DNA from: DAOUKH01 sp965207995
GTDB taxonomy: Bacteria; Chloroflexota; Dehalococcoidia; SHYB01
DNA length: 64,000 nucleotides
Direction: 5' to 3'
Assembly (NCBI GenBank): GCA_965207995.1
Contig: CBDBNG010000001.1
Location: 310,001-374,000, forward strand
Shown: positions 35,373 through 44,219 of the stretch, one piece after another
How the letters are laid out: each line of letters starts with the position of its first letter
How positions within the stretch are numbered: the stretch's first letter is position 1
Translations under genes and position numbers: made by a program
Notes under the pieces: generated by a model
Seen by the model: only the letters and a program-made list of their open reading frames with translations
What the model was told of the DNA's origin: nothing
The model's database searches: none

Positions 35373-35663
35373 ATGCGAAAGAACGAGCCCGTCCTAGACC
35401 GACTCCCCGAATTCACCAGCTATGACGACAACGGCTGCGACCTCTACCCTTCATGTCTCACCTGCCCCCTGCCGCAGTGCCGCTATGACGACCCCGGCTG
35501 GATCCAGCGCGAGGAGCGCCGGCGCCGCGACGTGGCGATCCTCGAGGCCCGTCTGGGCGAGTCGCTCGGCGTGCCGCAGCTTGCCAACCGCTTCGGCTTG
35601 AGCACCCGGACGATCCACCGCATCCTCCGGCGCGACCCGGTCCCGCACGCAGTCGCCGTCTAG
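35373..35663 (+). CDS. Cys-cluster helix-turn-helix protein
   Basis: 96 residues from ATG 35373, with GGAGG at 35359-35363. The N-terminal half has four close cysteines (CDLYPSCLTCPLPQC), a possible zinc or iron-sulphur site. The C-terminal half (SLGVPQLANRFGLSTRTIHR) is a helix-turn-helix. Probably a small metal-binding regulator. It follows the SOS-boxed gene after 83 nt and may be cotranscribed with it. Confidence 0.72.
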   Translation: MRKNEPVLDRLPEFTSYDDNGCDLYPSCLTCPLPQCRYDDPGWIQREERRRRDVAILEARLGESLGVPQLANRFGLSTRTIHRILRRDPVPHAVAV

Positions 35664-35712
35664 CCGGTCCGGCGCCCGACTGCCGGCCGCGGCCATATAA
35701 TGGAGCCGCGGC

Positions 35713-36762
35713 ATGAGCCTCTACCGGCGCCTCCTCTGGCCCTTCCTCGCCCGCCTCGAACCCGAGCGGGCCCACGGTTTCACGCTTTCCCTGTTGGCAT
35801 CCCTCCAACGCGCTCCCTTCGGTGCTTCCCTGGTGGAACGCATCAGCGGAGGGGATTCCGATGGCCTTGGCTTCGAGTGGCGGGGGCTCCGGTTCTCAGC
35901 ACCAGTCGGCATCGCGGCGGGCTGGGACAAGGACGGCCGCGTGGCGCGCATGGCCGAGGCGCTGGGCGCGGGCTTCGTCGAGGTGGGGACGGTGACGCCG
36001 AAGCCGCAGCCGGGGAATCCCGGACGGCGCATCTTCCGCCTCCGTTCCCGTGACGCGCTGGTGAACCGCCTCGGCTTCCCGAGCCGGGGCGCGGACCGGG
36101 TCGCGGCGAACCTCTCCCGTCACCGCCCCAGGCGCGCGCCCGTCGGCGTCAACATCGGCAAGAACGCGGCCACCTCCCTCGATTCCGCCGCGGAGGACTA
36201 CGTAGCCTGCCTCCGGGCGGTCGCCGCCGTCGCCGATTACTTCGTGGTCAACGTCAGCTCGCCGAACACGCCGGGCCTGACTTCGCTCCAGTCGCCGGAG
36301 GCCCTCGACGGTCTCCTCGCTGCCCTCGACGAGGCGCGGGGCACGCCGCCGAAGCCGCTCCTAGTGAAACTGTCGGCGGACCTGACCGCGTCGGAGATCG
36401 ACGAGGCCGCCGCCGTCTGCCTCCGGCGCGCCGTCGACGGCGCCATCGCCGTCAACACCTCGCTCGACCCCGCGCTGCGCTCCGACGAAGCCCGCGAACT
36501 CGAAGGCGGACTCTCGGGCCGCCCCATCTTCGGGCGGGCCGTGGACGCGGTCGAACGGCTGCGGGCCGTGTCGCCGCCGGACTTCCTCATCATCGGCGCG
36601 GGCGGCGTCTTCGGCGCCGACGACGCGCTGCGGCTCCTGAACGCGGGCGCGGACGCGGTACAGCTCTACACCGGCCTCGTCTACCGGGGCCCCGGCCTCC
36701 TTATCCAGATCAGGCGCGGCCTTGCCGAAGCGGGGTGGTCGCCACGCGAGGGCCTCGCCTAG
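35713..36762 (+). CDS. pyrD: Dihydroorotate dehydrogenase (quinone), class 2
   Basis: 349 residues. PVGIAAGWDKDGRVA, FVEVGTVTPKPQPGNP, NRLGFPSRGAD, GVNIGKNAATS, VNVSSPNTPGL with the catalytic Ser region, KLSADLT and IGAGGVFGADDA follow the class 2 order. The N-terminal helix (RRLLWPFLARLEPERAHGFT) attaches the enzyme to the membrane for electron transfer to quinone. It performs the fourth step of pyrimidine synthesis. The other pyr genes are not in this window. Confidence 0.95.
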   Translation: MSLYRRLLWPFLARLEPERAHGFTLSLLASLQRAPFGASLVERISGGDSDGLGFEWRGLRFSAPVGIAAGWDKDGRVARMAEALGAGFVEVGTVTPKPQPGNPGRRIFRLRSRDALVNRLGFPSRGADRVAANLSRHRPRRAPVGVNIGKNAATSLDSAAEDYVACLRAVAAVADYFVVNVSSPNTPGLTSLQSPEALDGLLAALDEARGTPPKPLLVKLSADLTASEIDEAAAVCLRRAVDGAIAVNTSLDPALRSDEARELEGGLSGRPIFGRAVDAVERLRAVSPPDFLIIGAGGVFGADDALRLLNAGADAVQLYTGLVYRGPGLLIQIRRGLAEAGWSPREGLA

Positions 36763-36828
36763 CGCCGCCCGCCGTAGTAGCATCGCGCCGTCAGAAGAAG
36801 CCAACGAATCGAGGAAGGGAGGCCCGCC

Positions 36829-37731
36829 ATGGCCGACCAGCCCATGAAGTTCGGCGTCGCCACGCCGGTGACGTCGCTGCACCCCCGCCGGCGCATTACG
36901 TGGGAGCGTGACGCCGGCCCCGACGAGCTCAAGCGCATCGCCACCGCCGCGGACGAGCTTGGCTACTACTGGCTGACCTGCCCGGAGCACGTCGGCATCC
37001 CCACCGAGGTCGCCAAGATTCGCGGCGCCCGCTACTACGACCCGCTGGCGACACTGTCGTTCTTCGCCGCGGTCACCAATCAGATCAAGCTGTTCACCAC
37101 GGTCATCGTCCTGGGCTACCACCATCCGCTGGCGGTGGCCAAGCGCTACGGCACCCTCGACAAGCTCTCCAAGGGACGCCTGATTCTTGGCGTCGGCGTC
37201 GGCTCGCTGCGGGAGGAGTTCGACCTGCTCGACGCCGAGTTCGACAACCGCGGCGCCATCTACACCGACGCGCTGAAGGCGCTGCGCGCCGCGCTCGGCC
37301 AAGAGCAGCCCAAGTACGAGGGCGAGTTCTACGCCTTCGACGACTTCATCATCGACCCCCACGCCGTGCAGGAGCGGGTGCCCATCTGGCTAGGAGGCCG
37401 CACCGCGCTATCGCTGCGCCGGGCTCTGACGTCGGGCCAGGGCTGGGACCCGTTCGGCCTCACCACCGAGCAGGCCGGGGAGATGATCGCGCGGGCGAGA
37501 TCGTGGCCCGAATGGACCTCGCGCACCGAGCCGTTCGACATCTCGCTGTCGTTCGAGCCGGCGGTGGACATAACACAACCGGGCCAGATCGACGTCATGA
37601 TCGACAGCCTGGGACGGCTCCAGCAAGCGGGGGCGACGGTCTACAACGCCCAGTTCAGGTCGGACAGCGTCGAGCACTACCTGGAGCAGTTGGACCTCTT
37701 CCAGGAGAAGGTCGCGCCCCGCTTCGCCTAG
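36829..37731 (+). CDS. LLM-class flavin-dependent oxidoreductase
   Basis: 300 residues. TIM-barrel flavoprotein of the luciferase-like superfamily, of the shorter F420-type length. FGVATPVTSLHP, IKLFTTVIVLGYHHPLAVAK, LDKLSKGRLILGVGVGSLRE and VPIWLGGRTA are the family stations. The substrate is unknown. AGGGAGGC precedes the ATG. Its end overlaps by 4 nt the end of the convergent dehydratase gene. Confidence 0.9.
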   Translation: MADQPMKFGVATPVTSLHPRRRITWERDAGPDELKRIATAADELGYYWLTCPEHVGIPTEVAKIRGARYYDPLATLSFFAAVTNQIKLFTTVIVLGYHHPLAVAKRYGTLDKLSKGRLILGVGVGSLREEFDLLDAEFDNRGAIYTDALKALRAALGQEQPKYEGEFYAFDDFIIDPHAVQERVPIWLGGRTALSLRRALTSGQGWDPFGLTTEQAGEMIARARSWPEWTSRTEPFDISLSFEPAVDITQPGQIDVMIDSLGRLQQAGATVYNAQFRSDSVEHYLEQLDLFQEKVAPRFA

Positions 37732-38876
37732 CCGCGCTTGGGGAGGCGGACCTTGGCGCCGGCGGTGACGGTGACGCGGCCGTCCTGGTTTTCGCCCCAG
37801 GTGTCGAGGAAGACGAGCGGCTCGCCGTCTACGATCTGTTTGTCCGTGACCCGCGCCCTGCACCAGGTGGCGTCGCCCTGCACGTTGAAGCCGGTGAGCT
37901 TGCCGTCGATGCCCCGCACGATACCGGCGTCGCCGCACCAGTTGGTGAGGCCGTGGATGATCCAGGCGATGCGCTGGCCGCCGTAGTCGTAGGCCGAGGG
38001 CGCGCCGACCTCGCGAGCGAAGCCGCGGTCCCAGTGGGCACGCATGGGGAAGTCGGGGGCGTTGGTGTCCCGGTCGGGGACGTTGGCCTTGGGGTGGGCG
38101 CGGGCGTAACGCTGGGCGATCTCGCTGGCGAGAATGAAGGGGCCGCCCCAGCCGGTGTTGAAGGCCACGATCTCGCACTGGCTCAGGGGGCCTTTGACCA
38201 CGGGCGGGATTTCCTCGCCGACCTCGACGTCGTCCCAGTAGAGGGGCTCCGCGCCCCGCACCTTCTCCTCGTCGATGTCCGCCCAGAGGCGCTGGATCTC
38301 TTCCTCGCTCCAGACGTGCTCCGTAAACTCGCGGTGCTTCCCCTTCTTGGCCGCGGTGCGCCGCTCCGTGTTGAAGAAGCGCAGCTCGTGCTCGGCGACC
38401 TTGTCGCCGCGCTGGTTGAAGAAGGTCTGTATCGCCACGTCCTCGACGGCGAGCCCGCCCCCGATGCGCGAGTTGGGGTGCTCGATGAACTCCTTGATGT
38501 ACGTCTCGCCGAGGATCGTGTCGCCCCGCCGGATCACCTCGAAGTACTCCCATGAGTCGCCCGACCAGAACCGGTGGACGCCGGGGAAGCCCCGGAAGCC
38601 GCCCGATGTGGCGCCCCGCCACGCCGGCCCCTGGTTGCAGCTGAACAGGAAGCTCGGCGGCGCGATGATGTCGCCGTAGGGGGTGCCCTTGGCGTACTCG
38701 GGGTCGGTCCAGAGCCGGTTGTCGTCGCCCAGCGCCTCGACCCAGTGCCGGATCGTGTCGCGGGTCGCCTCGTTGTTGAAGGGGTGCGCGATCGGCGTCA
38801 CGTCGCCGATGCGTTTCCGCGCCCGCTCCAGCGCCTCCGGCGTGATCTTGCTGTCGACGTTCTTGTCCATCGTCAT
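37728..38876 (-). CDS. Double-hotdog MaoC/FAS1-like dehydratase
   Basis: 382 residues in two hotdog halves. The N-terminal half has HWVEALGDDNRLW, APPSFLFSCNQG and RFWSGDSWEYFEVIRRGD. The C-terminal half has FNTGWGGPFILASEIAQRYA, MRAHWDRGFAREVGAPSAYD and a closing GRVTVTAGAKVRLP. Proteins of this kind hydrate or dehydrate acyl-CoA (R-specific enoyl-CoA hydratase or mesaconyl-CoA hydratase-like). The exact substrate is unknown. The SDR and phosphoesterase genes lie upstream on the same strand. Confidence 0.83.
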   Translation of the reverse strand: MTMDKNVDSKITPEALERARKRIGDVTPIAHPFNNEATRDTIRHWVEALGDDNRLWTDPEYAKGTPYGDIIAPPSFLFSCNQGPAWRGATSGGFRGFPGVHRFWSGDSWEYFEVIRRGDTILGETYIKEFIEHPNSRIGGGLAVEDVAIQTFFNQRGDKVAEHELRFFNTERRTAAKKGKHREFTEHVWSEEEIQRLWADIDEEKVRGAEPLYWDDVEVGEEIPPVVKGPLSQCEIVAFNTGWGGPFILASEIAQRYARAHPKANVPDRDTNAPDFPMRAHWDRGFAREVGAPSAYDYGGQRIAWIIHGLTNWCGDAGIVRGIDGKLTGFNVQGDATWCRARVTDKQIVDGEPLVFLDTWGENQDGRVTVTAGAKVRLPKRG

Positions 38877-38897
38877 GGGCGGTGGCCTTCTTTCGAG

Positions 38898-39650
38898 TTA
38901 GAGCCGGTGGTCGTCGCCGCCGTTGACCAGCATGACCTGGCCGGAGACGAACTTGCTGTCGTCGGAGGCGAAGAAGATGAGGATGCCGAGCAGGTCGTCG
39001 GTCGTTCCCCGCCGCCCCAAGGGAAGCTGCTTCACCATCATGTCCATGACCGGTTCGCCGACGGTGACCCGCGTCGCCTCGGTGTCGATGACGCCGGGGG
39101 CGATGCAGTTGACGCGGATGCCGAACTTGCCGAGCTCGCTGGCGAAACCGCGCGTCAGGCCGACCACGGTCAGCTTGGAGAGGCAGTAGGGACTGCTCGC
39201 GGCCCGGTAGGCGGCGCCGGACGACTGGAAGATGACGCTGCCGCCGCCGCGCTCCTGCATCGAGGGCAGCACCGCCCGCGTCATGAGCATCTGCCCCGTC
39301 ATGTTCACCGCCATGAAGTGGTTGAAGTAGTCGAGGTCGACGTTCATGAATGTGTCGGGGCGCATGCTGTGGTAGATCGCGCCGTTGTTGACCAGGACGT
39401 CGACACCGCCGTACTGCTCCTTCGCTGCCGCCGCGACCTCGAGGCAGGACGCCTCGCTCGCCAGGTCGAGGTGCGCGAAGGTGGCGGCGCCGCCGAGCCC
39501 GTTGATTTCGTCGGCGACGGCCTGGCCCGTCTCCTCCTTGATCTCGGCTACGACGACTTTCGCGCCCTCCCGCGACAGCGCATTCGAGTATTCGCGGCCG
39601 ATTCCCTGACCGGCGCCGGTCACGATCGCCACCTTGCCTTCAAGCTTCAT
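38898..39650 (-). CDS. Short-chain dehydrogenase/reductase (SDR)
   Basis: 250 residues, classical SDR. TGAGQGIG is the cofactor loop, NNGAIY the NAG-like motif, FQSSGAAYR holds the catalytic Ser, and YCLSK is the Tyr-x-x-x-Lys pair. IRVNCIAPGVIDTEAT follows. Substrate unknown. Located between the dehydratase and a phosphoesterase with a 4-nt overlap upstream, so part of a minus-strand operon. With the dehydratase it could form part of a beta-oxidation-like route. Confidence 0.9.
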   Translation of the reverse strand: MKLEGKVAIVTGAGQGIGREYSNALSREGAKVVVAEIKEETGQAVADEINGLGGAATFAHLDLASEASCLEVAAAAKEQYGGVDVLVNNGAIYHSMRPDTFMNVDLDYFNHFMAVNMTGQMLMTRAVLPSMQERGGGSVIFQSSGAAYRAASSPYCLSKLTVVGLTRGFASELGKFGIRVNCIAPGVIDTEATRVTVGEPVMDMMVKQLPLGRRGTTDDLLGILIFFASDDSKFVSGQVMLVNGGDDHRL

Positions 39651-40213
39651 TCCGCGCTCCTTGCTTCGATGTCCCGGAGGTCGATGATCCGCGCCGAAGG
39701 CGGCCGGCCCTCGTTCAGCTCCAGGATGCCCACCGTACCCAGGCGGTCGGTGAGGTTGTGGGGCAGCGTCGGGCTGCCGGGGTTCACAAGGAAGAGGTCG
39801 TCGTCTTGGTAAATCTTCTCGACATGCGTGTCGCCGCAGACCACCACGTCCACCTTCTCTCCGAAGAGACGGCCCATGGTCGCCTCATGGCTGCTCCATG
39901 GGGCCTCGTCGACGGTGGGGAAGGCGTGGGTCACGCCGAGGGCGAAGCCTTCGTAGCGGAGCACGGTGGATTCGTGGACGCGGGGGTCGTCGGGGACGCC
40001 GGGACGCAGCTTGTTCCAGGGGTCGGGCGCGTCGCCGTTCCCCCGCACCGCGATCACCGGCGCGATGGCTTCGAGCCAGTCGATCACGTCGATGACGTGC
40101 ATGTCGCCCGCGTGCAGGATGAGGTCAACGCCCTCGAAGGCATGGGCGACCTGCTCGGGCAGGTGAGGGCCAGCCTCGGGGATGTGGGTGTCGGATATGA
40201 GACCGAAGCGCAT
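39647..40213 (-). CDS. YfcE/MJ0936-type metallophosphoesterase
   Basis: 188 residues from ATG 40213. Metal-binding motifs are in order: GLISDTHIPE, LILHAGDMH, AVRGNGDAPD, VTHAFP and VCGDTHVEK, then NPGSPTLP. This is the small calcineurin-like phosphodiesterase family. The upstream frame back to 40306 has no family homology, so the internal ATG is chosen. First gene of the minus-strand operon with the SDR and the dehydratase. Confidence 0.9.
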   Translation of the reverse strand: MRFGLISDTHIPEAGPHLPEQVAHAFEGVDLILHAGDMHVIDVIDWLEAIAPVIAVRGNGDAPDPWNKLRPGVPDDPRVHESTVLRYEGFALGVTHAFPTVDEAPWSSHEATMGRLFGEKVDVVVCGDTHVEKIYQDDDLFLVNPGSPTLPHNLTDRLGTVGILELNEGRPPSARIIDLRDIEARSAE

Positions 40214-40329
40214 CGTCGCAACCGGCTGCGAGCCTAGCCCCGCCCCGCGGACGCTGTCAATGCGCGCCGCCCGCGGCTGACCTAGAATCGTGCCGGACTC
40301 CGGCAAGCAGCGTTCAGAAGGAGGGACTC

Positions 40330-41121
40330 ATGGGACTGTTCCGAAGAGGGAAACGGGTCGGTCTGATCGAGATGAACGGCATGGTGGGCCGCGGCATCGA
40401 GCCGTCGGTGCATCTGCCGCTCCTGGAGAAAGCGCGGGACAGCGGGCGGATCGGCGCGCTCGTACTGGCGATCAATTCCGGCGGCGGGGCGGCGTCGGCG
40501 TCGGAGGAGATCTATCTCGGCGTGGCCCGAGTCGCCGAGGTGAAGCCCGTGGTGGCCTACATCCGAGGCATGGGCGCCTCGGGAGCGTTCTACATCGCCA
40601 ACGGCGCGCAGAAGATCGTGGCGCTCCAAAACGCGCTCGTCGGCTCCATCGGCGTCATCTTCGCGCGGCCCATCCTGGACCGCCTTATCGACCGTGTGGG
40701 GATCGGCCTTTCCATCCAAAAGACGGGGCCGCACAAGGACCTCTACGGGCCCTGGCGTCCGCCGACCGACGAAGAGGTCGGCAAGATGCAAGCCCTCCTG
40801 GGCGACGTCTTCGACCGCTTCGTCGAAGTCGTCGCCGCGGGGCGCGACCTCAGCGAGGAGACAGTCCGCGAGGTCGCCACCGGCGAGCTCTTCACCGCGC
40901 GGATGGCGCAGGAGCACGGGTTGGTCGATGAGCTGGGCGACCTCGACACGGCGAAGGAGCTCGCCGCCGACCTCGCCGGAATGAAGCCGAAGCCGAGGCT
41001 CGCCCATCTACGGCCGCGGCGGCGGTTCAGCCCGATCGTTCGGGCCGGCTTCGGGCGCGAGGTGGTCTCCGCCTTCCTCGATGAGATGGAGGAGCGATCG
41101 CTGGGGCAGATCAGCTATTGA
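40330..41121 (+). CDS. sppA: SppA-type signal peptide peptidase (S49)
   Basis: 263 residues. IGALVLAINSGGGAASASEE and AYIRGMGASGAFYIANGA (Ser nucleophile) are followed by QKTGPHKDLYGPW with the likely catalytic Lys. The single SppA domain matches the short bacterial form. There is no N-terminal signal anchor, so it may be cytosolic or peripheral. AGGAGGG precedes the ATG. Members degrade cleaved signal peptides or other short peptides. Confidence 0.87.
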   Translation: MGLFRRGKRVGLIEMNGMVGRGIEPSVHLPLLEKARDSGRIGALVLAINSGGGAASASEEIYLGVARVAEVKPVVAYIRGMGASGAFYIANGAQKIVALQNALVGSIGVIFARPILDRLIDRVGIGLSIQKTGPHKDLYGPWRPPTDEEVGKMQALLGDVFDRFVEVVAAGRDLSEETVREVATGELFTARMAQEHGLVDELGDLDTAKELAADLAGMKPKPRLAHLRPRRRFSPIVRAGFGREVVSAFLDEMEERSLGQISY

Positions 41122-41163
41122 ATCCGCCCGGCAGACTCCGTCGTAGTCGATGGCAGGGAGGCG

Positions 41164-41181
41164 CCGGGCCTTGCGGCCCGG
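41164..41181 (+). terminator. GC-rich hairpin after sppA
   Basis: CCGGGCC-TTGC-GGCCCGG forms a perfect 7-bp stem, 42 nt after the sppA stop. An outer ACTCCG/CGGAGT pair (41135-41140 with 41183-41188) could extend it. No T-run follows, so it is at best a weak or Rho-assisted terminator. Confidence 0.4.
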
Positions 41182-41248
41182 TCGGAGTTGACCCGCCGAA
41201 TCCCTACGCGATAATGCTAGCGTACCGTCCTGGAGGAGGGACCCACCA

Positions 41249-42166
41249 ATGACGCAAGCGAAAGAGTCCATCGGGAACTGGGGACGTTGGGGCGACGACG
41301 ACGAGCGGGGTACGCTGAACCTGCTGACGCCGGAGGTGGTGAAGGCCGCTGCGGGTTCGATAAAGTCGGGCAAGGTCTATAACCTCGGGCTCCCGATCCA
41401 GCAGATGGGCATGCCGACGCTGGACTACCGCGGCGCGCCGATGCGCCTCTCGCTGGTGCACCCCTCGGACGTGGGCCGGTACGCGGAGTTCGGCCCCTTC
41501 GCGGAGAAGCTGTTCGTGAACGAAGACATGCTCATCATGGCGTCCCACAACGAGACGCACATGGACCCGCTCTGCCACGCGGGGTGGGACGGCGCGATGT
41601 ACAACGGCTTCGGGCCCGAAACGGCCCAGCCGAACATCGGCGCCACTAAGCTCGGCATCGACAAAATCAAGGCCGTCGCGGGGCGCATGGTCCTCCTCGA
41701 CGTTGCCGGCCACTACGGCGTCAACCTGCTGGGCGAGGACCGCACCTTCATCACCTCCGCCGACCTGGAGGCGACGGCCGATGCGCAGGGCGTCGAGGTC
41801 CGCGCCGGCGACATCGTGCTCATCCGAACGGGTTGGGTCGGCGCCTTCTTCAACGACCAAGAGGCCCTCGCGGCGCGCGGCATGGGCCAGTCGGGCCTTG
41901 GACTCGACGGCGTCGAGTTCATGCGAAAGCACGACGTGGCCGCCGTCGGCGCCGACAACTACGCCGTCGAGGGCATCCCGTTCGACGAGAACCGGTTCAT
42001 GAGCGTGCACGTCGAGATGCTGCGCAACGACGGGCGGATCATGATGGAGCTGCTCAACCTCGAAGAGCTGGCCCAGGACAAGGTGTACGAGGGCTTCTTC
42101 GCCTGCGCGCCGCTGGTGGTGACCGGCGGGATGGGCAGCCCGATCAACCCCATCGTGGTCGCCTAG
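41249..42166 (+). CDS. Cyclase-family hydrolase (kynurenine-formamidase-like)
   Basis: 305 residues. GTLNLLTPEVV near the start and SHNETHMDPLCHAGWDG at about residue 95 give the cyclase-family metal site (H...H.D..H). GRMVLLDVAGHYGVN and DIVLIRTGWVGAF complete the pattern. Members hydrolyse amides or lactones with a divalent metal. It is located before an LLM oxidoreductase and an SDR on the same strand, so a ring-opening step in a catabolic route is plausible. GGAGGAGG precedes the ATG. Confidence 0.88.
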   Translation: MTQAKESIGNWGRWGDDDERGTLNLLTPEVVKAAAGSIKSGKVYNLGLPIQQMGMPTLDYRGAPMRLSLVHPSDVGRYAEFGPFAEKLFVNEDMLIMASHNETHMDPLCHAGWDGAMYNGFGPETAQPNIGATKLGIDKIKAVAGRMVLLDVAGHYGVNLLGEDRTFITSADLEATADAQGVEVRAGDIVLIRTGWVGAFFNDQEALAARGMGQSGLGLDGVEFMRKHDVAAVGADNYAVEGIPFDENRFMSVHVEMLRNDGRIMMELLNLEELAQDKVYEGFFACAPLVVTGGMGSPINPIVVA

Positions 42167-42258
42167 GCCGGACTGCTTGCAGATGTCCTCGCCCGCCGCC
42201 ACAATGCCGGACGCATACGCGGCCCCTCCGGGGCCGAATCTCAGGTAACGGAGCCGAC

Positions 42259-43353
42259 ATGGACCTCGGAATCTTCTTGAGTGCGCCCGTCCCCAAGCCC
42301 TGGACGGAAGGGAAAGAGGAGCGCATCTACGCCCAGGAGCTCGACCTCGCCGTCCGCGCCGACGCCGCCGGCTTCGGCTACTGCTGGATGTCGGAGCACC
42401 ACTTCCTCTACGAGTACTGCCACTCCTCTTCGCCGGAGATGCAGCTCGCCGCCATCGCCGCCCGCACCAAGAACATCCGCATCGGGCACGCCATCGTCGA
42501 CCTGCAGCAGCAGATCAACCACCCCATCCGCGTCGCCGAGCGCGTCGCTACGCTGGACCTGATCTCCAACGGGCGCGTTGAGTTCGGGTCGGGGAAGGGG
42601 AGCGGGCCGAACGAGTGGATCGGTTTCGACGGCGTCCCCATGGAGCAGGCGGCGGCCAAGGAGGTCTGGGTCGAGGCGCTGAACTGCATCCTCAAGATCT
42701 GGCGCGAAGAAGAGTTCGAGGGCTGGGACGGCGAGTACATCACGATTCCCGGTCCACGCGTCGTCGTGCCGCACCCGGTGCAGAAGCCGCACCCGCCCCT
42801 GTGGATGGCCTGCACCAACCCCGGCACCTCGAAGGAGGCCGGCGAGCGCGGCGTCGGCGCCCTCATGTTCGCCTACGCCGGGCTGGCCGACATCGCCGAA
42901 CGCGTCAAGCTGTACCAGGAGGGTTGGAACAACCCGAAGGGCCGCTTCAGCGACGTCCTGAACTACAACGCGCTCTGGGTCGTGGGCGGCGTCGCCACCG
43001 ACAAGGACGACGAGCGGCAGGTCATCGAGGAGTGGGTCGCCAGCGGCATGCGGGCCGGCGAGCTATTCAACCGTTATTTCCCGGTCGCGGCGGGCGGCAC
43101 CCTCGATTTGAAGGAAGGCGACGTGCCGCACGAGCGGCCGTCGAGCCTCGACGACATGCTTGCCAGGGACGCGGTCTTCTCGGGGTCGCCCGAGCGGATC
43201 GTCGACAGTTTGCATAAGGCGGAGGAGGCGGGCATCACCCAGATCGTGCTCAGCCTCTCGCCGGGACACAACGACTATGAGTCGTTGGTCCGCACCGTCG
43301 AGATCTGGGGCGAGAAGGTCATTCCCGAGTTCGCTAAGGCTCCCGTCGCCTAG
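42259..43353 (+). CDS. LLM-class flavin-dependent monooxygenase-like protein
   Basis: 364 residues from ATG 42259. YCWMSEHHFLYEYCHSSSPE, IRIGHAIVDLQQQINHPIRV, LISNGRVEFGSGKGSGPNEW and QKPHPPLWMACTNPGTSKEA are luciferase-like signatures close to those of the paralogue at 44826. Probably an FMN-dependent monooxygenase; substrate unknown. An open frame starting further upstream at 41833 is a shadow of the cyclase gene. Followed by an SDR after 32 nt. Confidence 0.9.
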   Translation: MDLGIFLSAPVPKPWTEGKEERIYAQELDLAVRADAAGFGYCWMSEHHFLYEYCHSSSPEMQLAAIAARTKNIRIGHAIVDLQQQINHPIRVAERVATLDLISNGRVEFGSGKGSGPNEWIGFDGVPMEQAAAKEVWVEALNCILKIWREEEFEGWDGEYITIPGPRVVVPHPVQKPHPPLWMACTNPGTSKEAGERGVGALMFAYAGLADIAERVKLYQEGWNNPKGRFSDVLNYNALWVVGGVATDKDDERQVIEEWVASGMRAGELFNRYFPVAAGGTLDLKEGDVPHERPSSLDDMLARDAVFSGSPERIVDSLHKAEEAGITQIVLSLSPGHNDYESLVRTVEIWGEKVIPEFAKAPVA

Positions 43354-43385
43354 CGCCGCAGCACAGGTCACATAAGGAGAGGTCC

Positions 43386-44210
43386 ATGAAACTGGAGAAC
43401 AGGATCGCGGTCGTGACCGGAGCCGGCAGCGGCATCGGCCGGGGCGTCGCCAAGCGCTTCGCCGAGGAGGGCGCCAAGCTCGTCCTCGCCGACGTCAACA
43501 ACGATGGCTTGAAGCAGACCGGCGAGATCGTCGCCGAACTTGGCGGGGAGTGTGCGACGGTCATCGCCGACGTCACCAAGAAGAGCGACGTGCAGGGCCT
43601 CGTCGACAAGGCCGTCGAGACCTACGGCACCCTGGACATCATGGTGAACAACGCCGGCATCCTCTCGTGGAGCCCCGTCCAGGACATGCCGGAAGAGGAA
43701 TGGGACCGGGTGCTCGGCGTGAACCTGAAGGGGACGTTCCTCGGCATCCAGGCCGCCGCCAAGTACTGGGTGGACAACGGCAAGCCCGGCAAGATCGTCA
43801 ACACGTGCTCCATCAATGCGATGGTGGCGCTGCCCGCGCAGTCGCACTACTGCGCCTCCAAGGGAGGCGTGCTGATGCTGACCAAGTCGGCGGCGATCGA
43901 CCTCGCGGGCTACAAGATCAACGTCAACTGCATCGCACCGGGCGGCACGCGCACCAACATCGACCCCGGCCTCGCCGACCCCAGGGCCGCGGAGGGCGCG
44001 GGCAGGGGCGTGCCTTGGGGCCGCATCGCTGAGCCTGAAGACCAGGCCAACGGCGTCGTCTTCCTGGCTTCGGACGACGCCGATTACATCACGGGCCAGA
44101 TGCTCGTGATCGACGGCGGCACCTCGACGCATATGGCGGTCATTGCCGGGCAGCAGCTGCAGATGATCCAGCAGATGGCCGCGCAGCAGATGGCCGCGCA
44201 GCAGGAATAG
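43386..44210 (+). CDS. Short-chain dehydrogenase/reductase with Gln/Met tail
   Basis: 274 residues. TGAGSGIGRG, NNAGILSW, SINAMVALPAQSHYCASKGG with Tyr-x-x-x-Lys, and INVNCIAPGGTRTNIDPG are classical SDR motifs. The C-terminus carries an extra tail, GQQLQMIQQMAAQQMAAQQE, made partly of a 15-base unit repeated twice. AAGGAGAGG precedes the ATG. Substrate unknown. Confidence 0.9.
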   Translation: MKLENRIAVVTGAGSGIGRGVAKRFAEEGAKLVLADVNNDGLKQTGEIVAELGGECATVIADVTKKSDVQGLVDKAVETYGTLDIMVNNAGILSWSPVQDMPEEEWDRVLGVNLKGTFLGIQAAAKYWVDNGKPGKIVNTCSINAMVALPAQSHYCASKGGVLMLTKSAAIDLAGYKINVNCIAPGGTRTNIDPGLADPRAAEGAGRGVPWGRIAEPEDQANGVVFLASDDADYITGQMLVIDGGTSTHMAVIAGQQLQMIQQMAAQQMAAQQE

Positions 44211-44219
44211 CGCCGGCCG

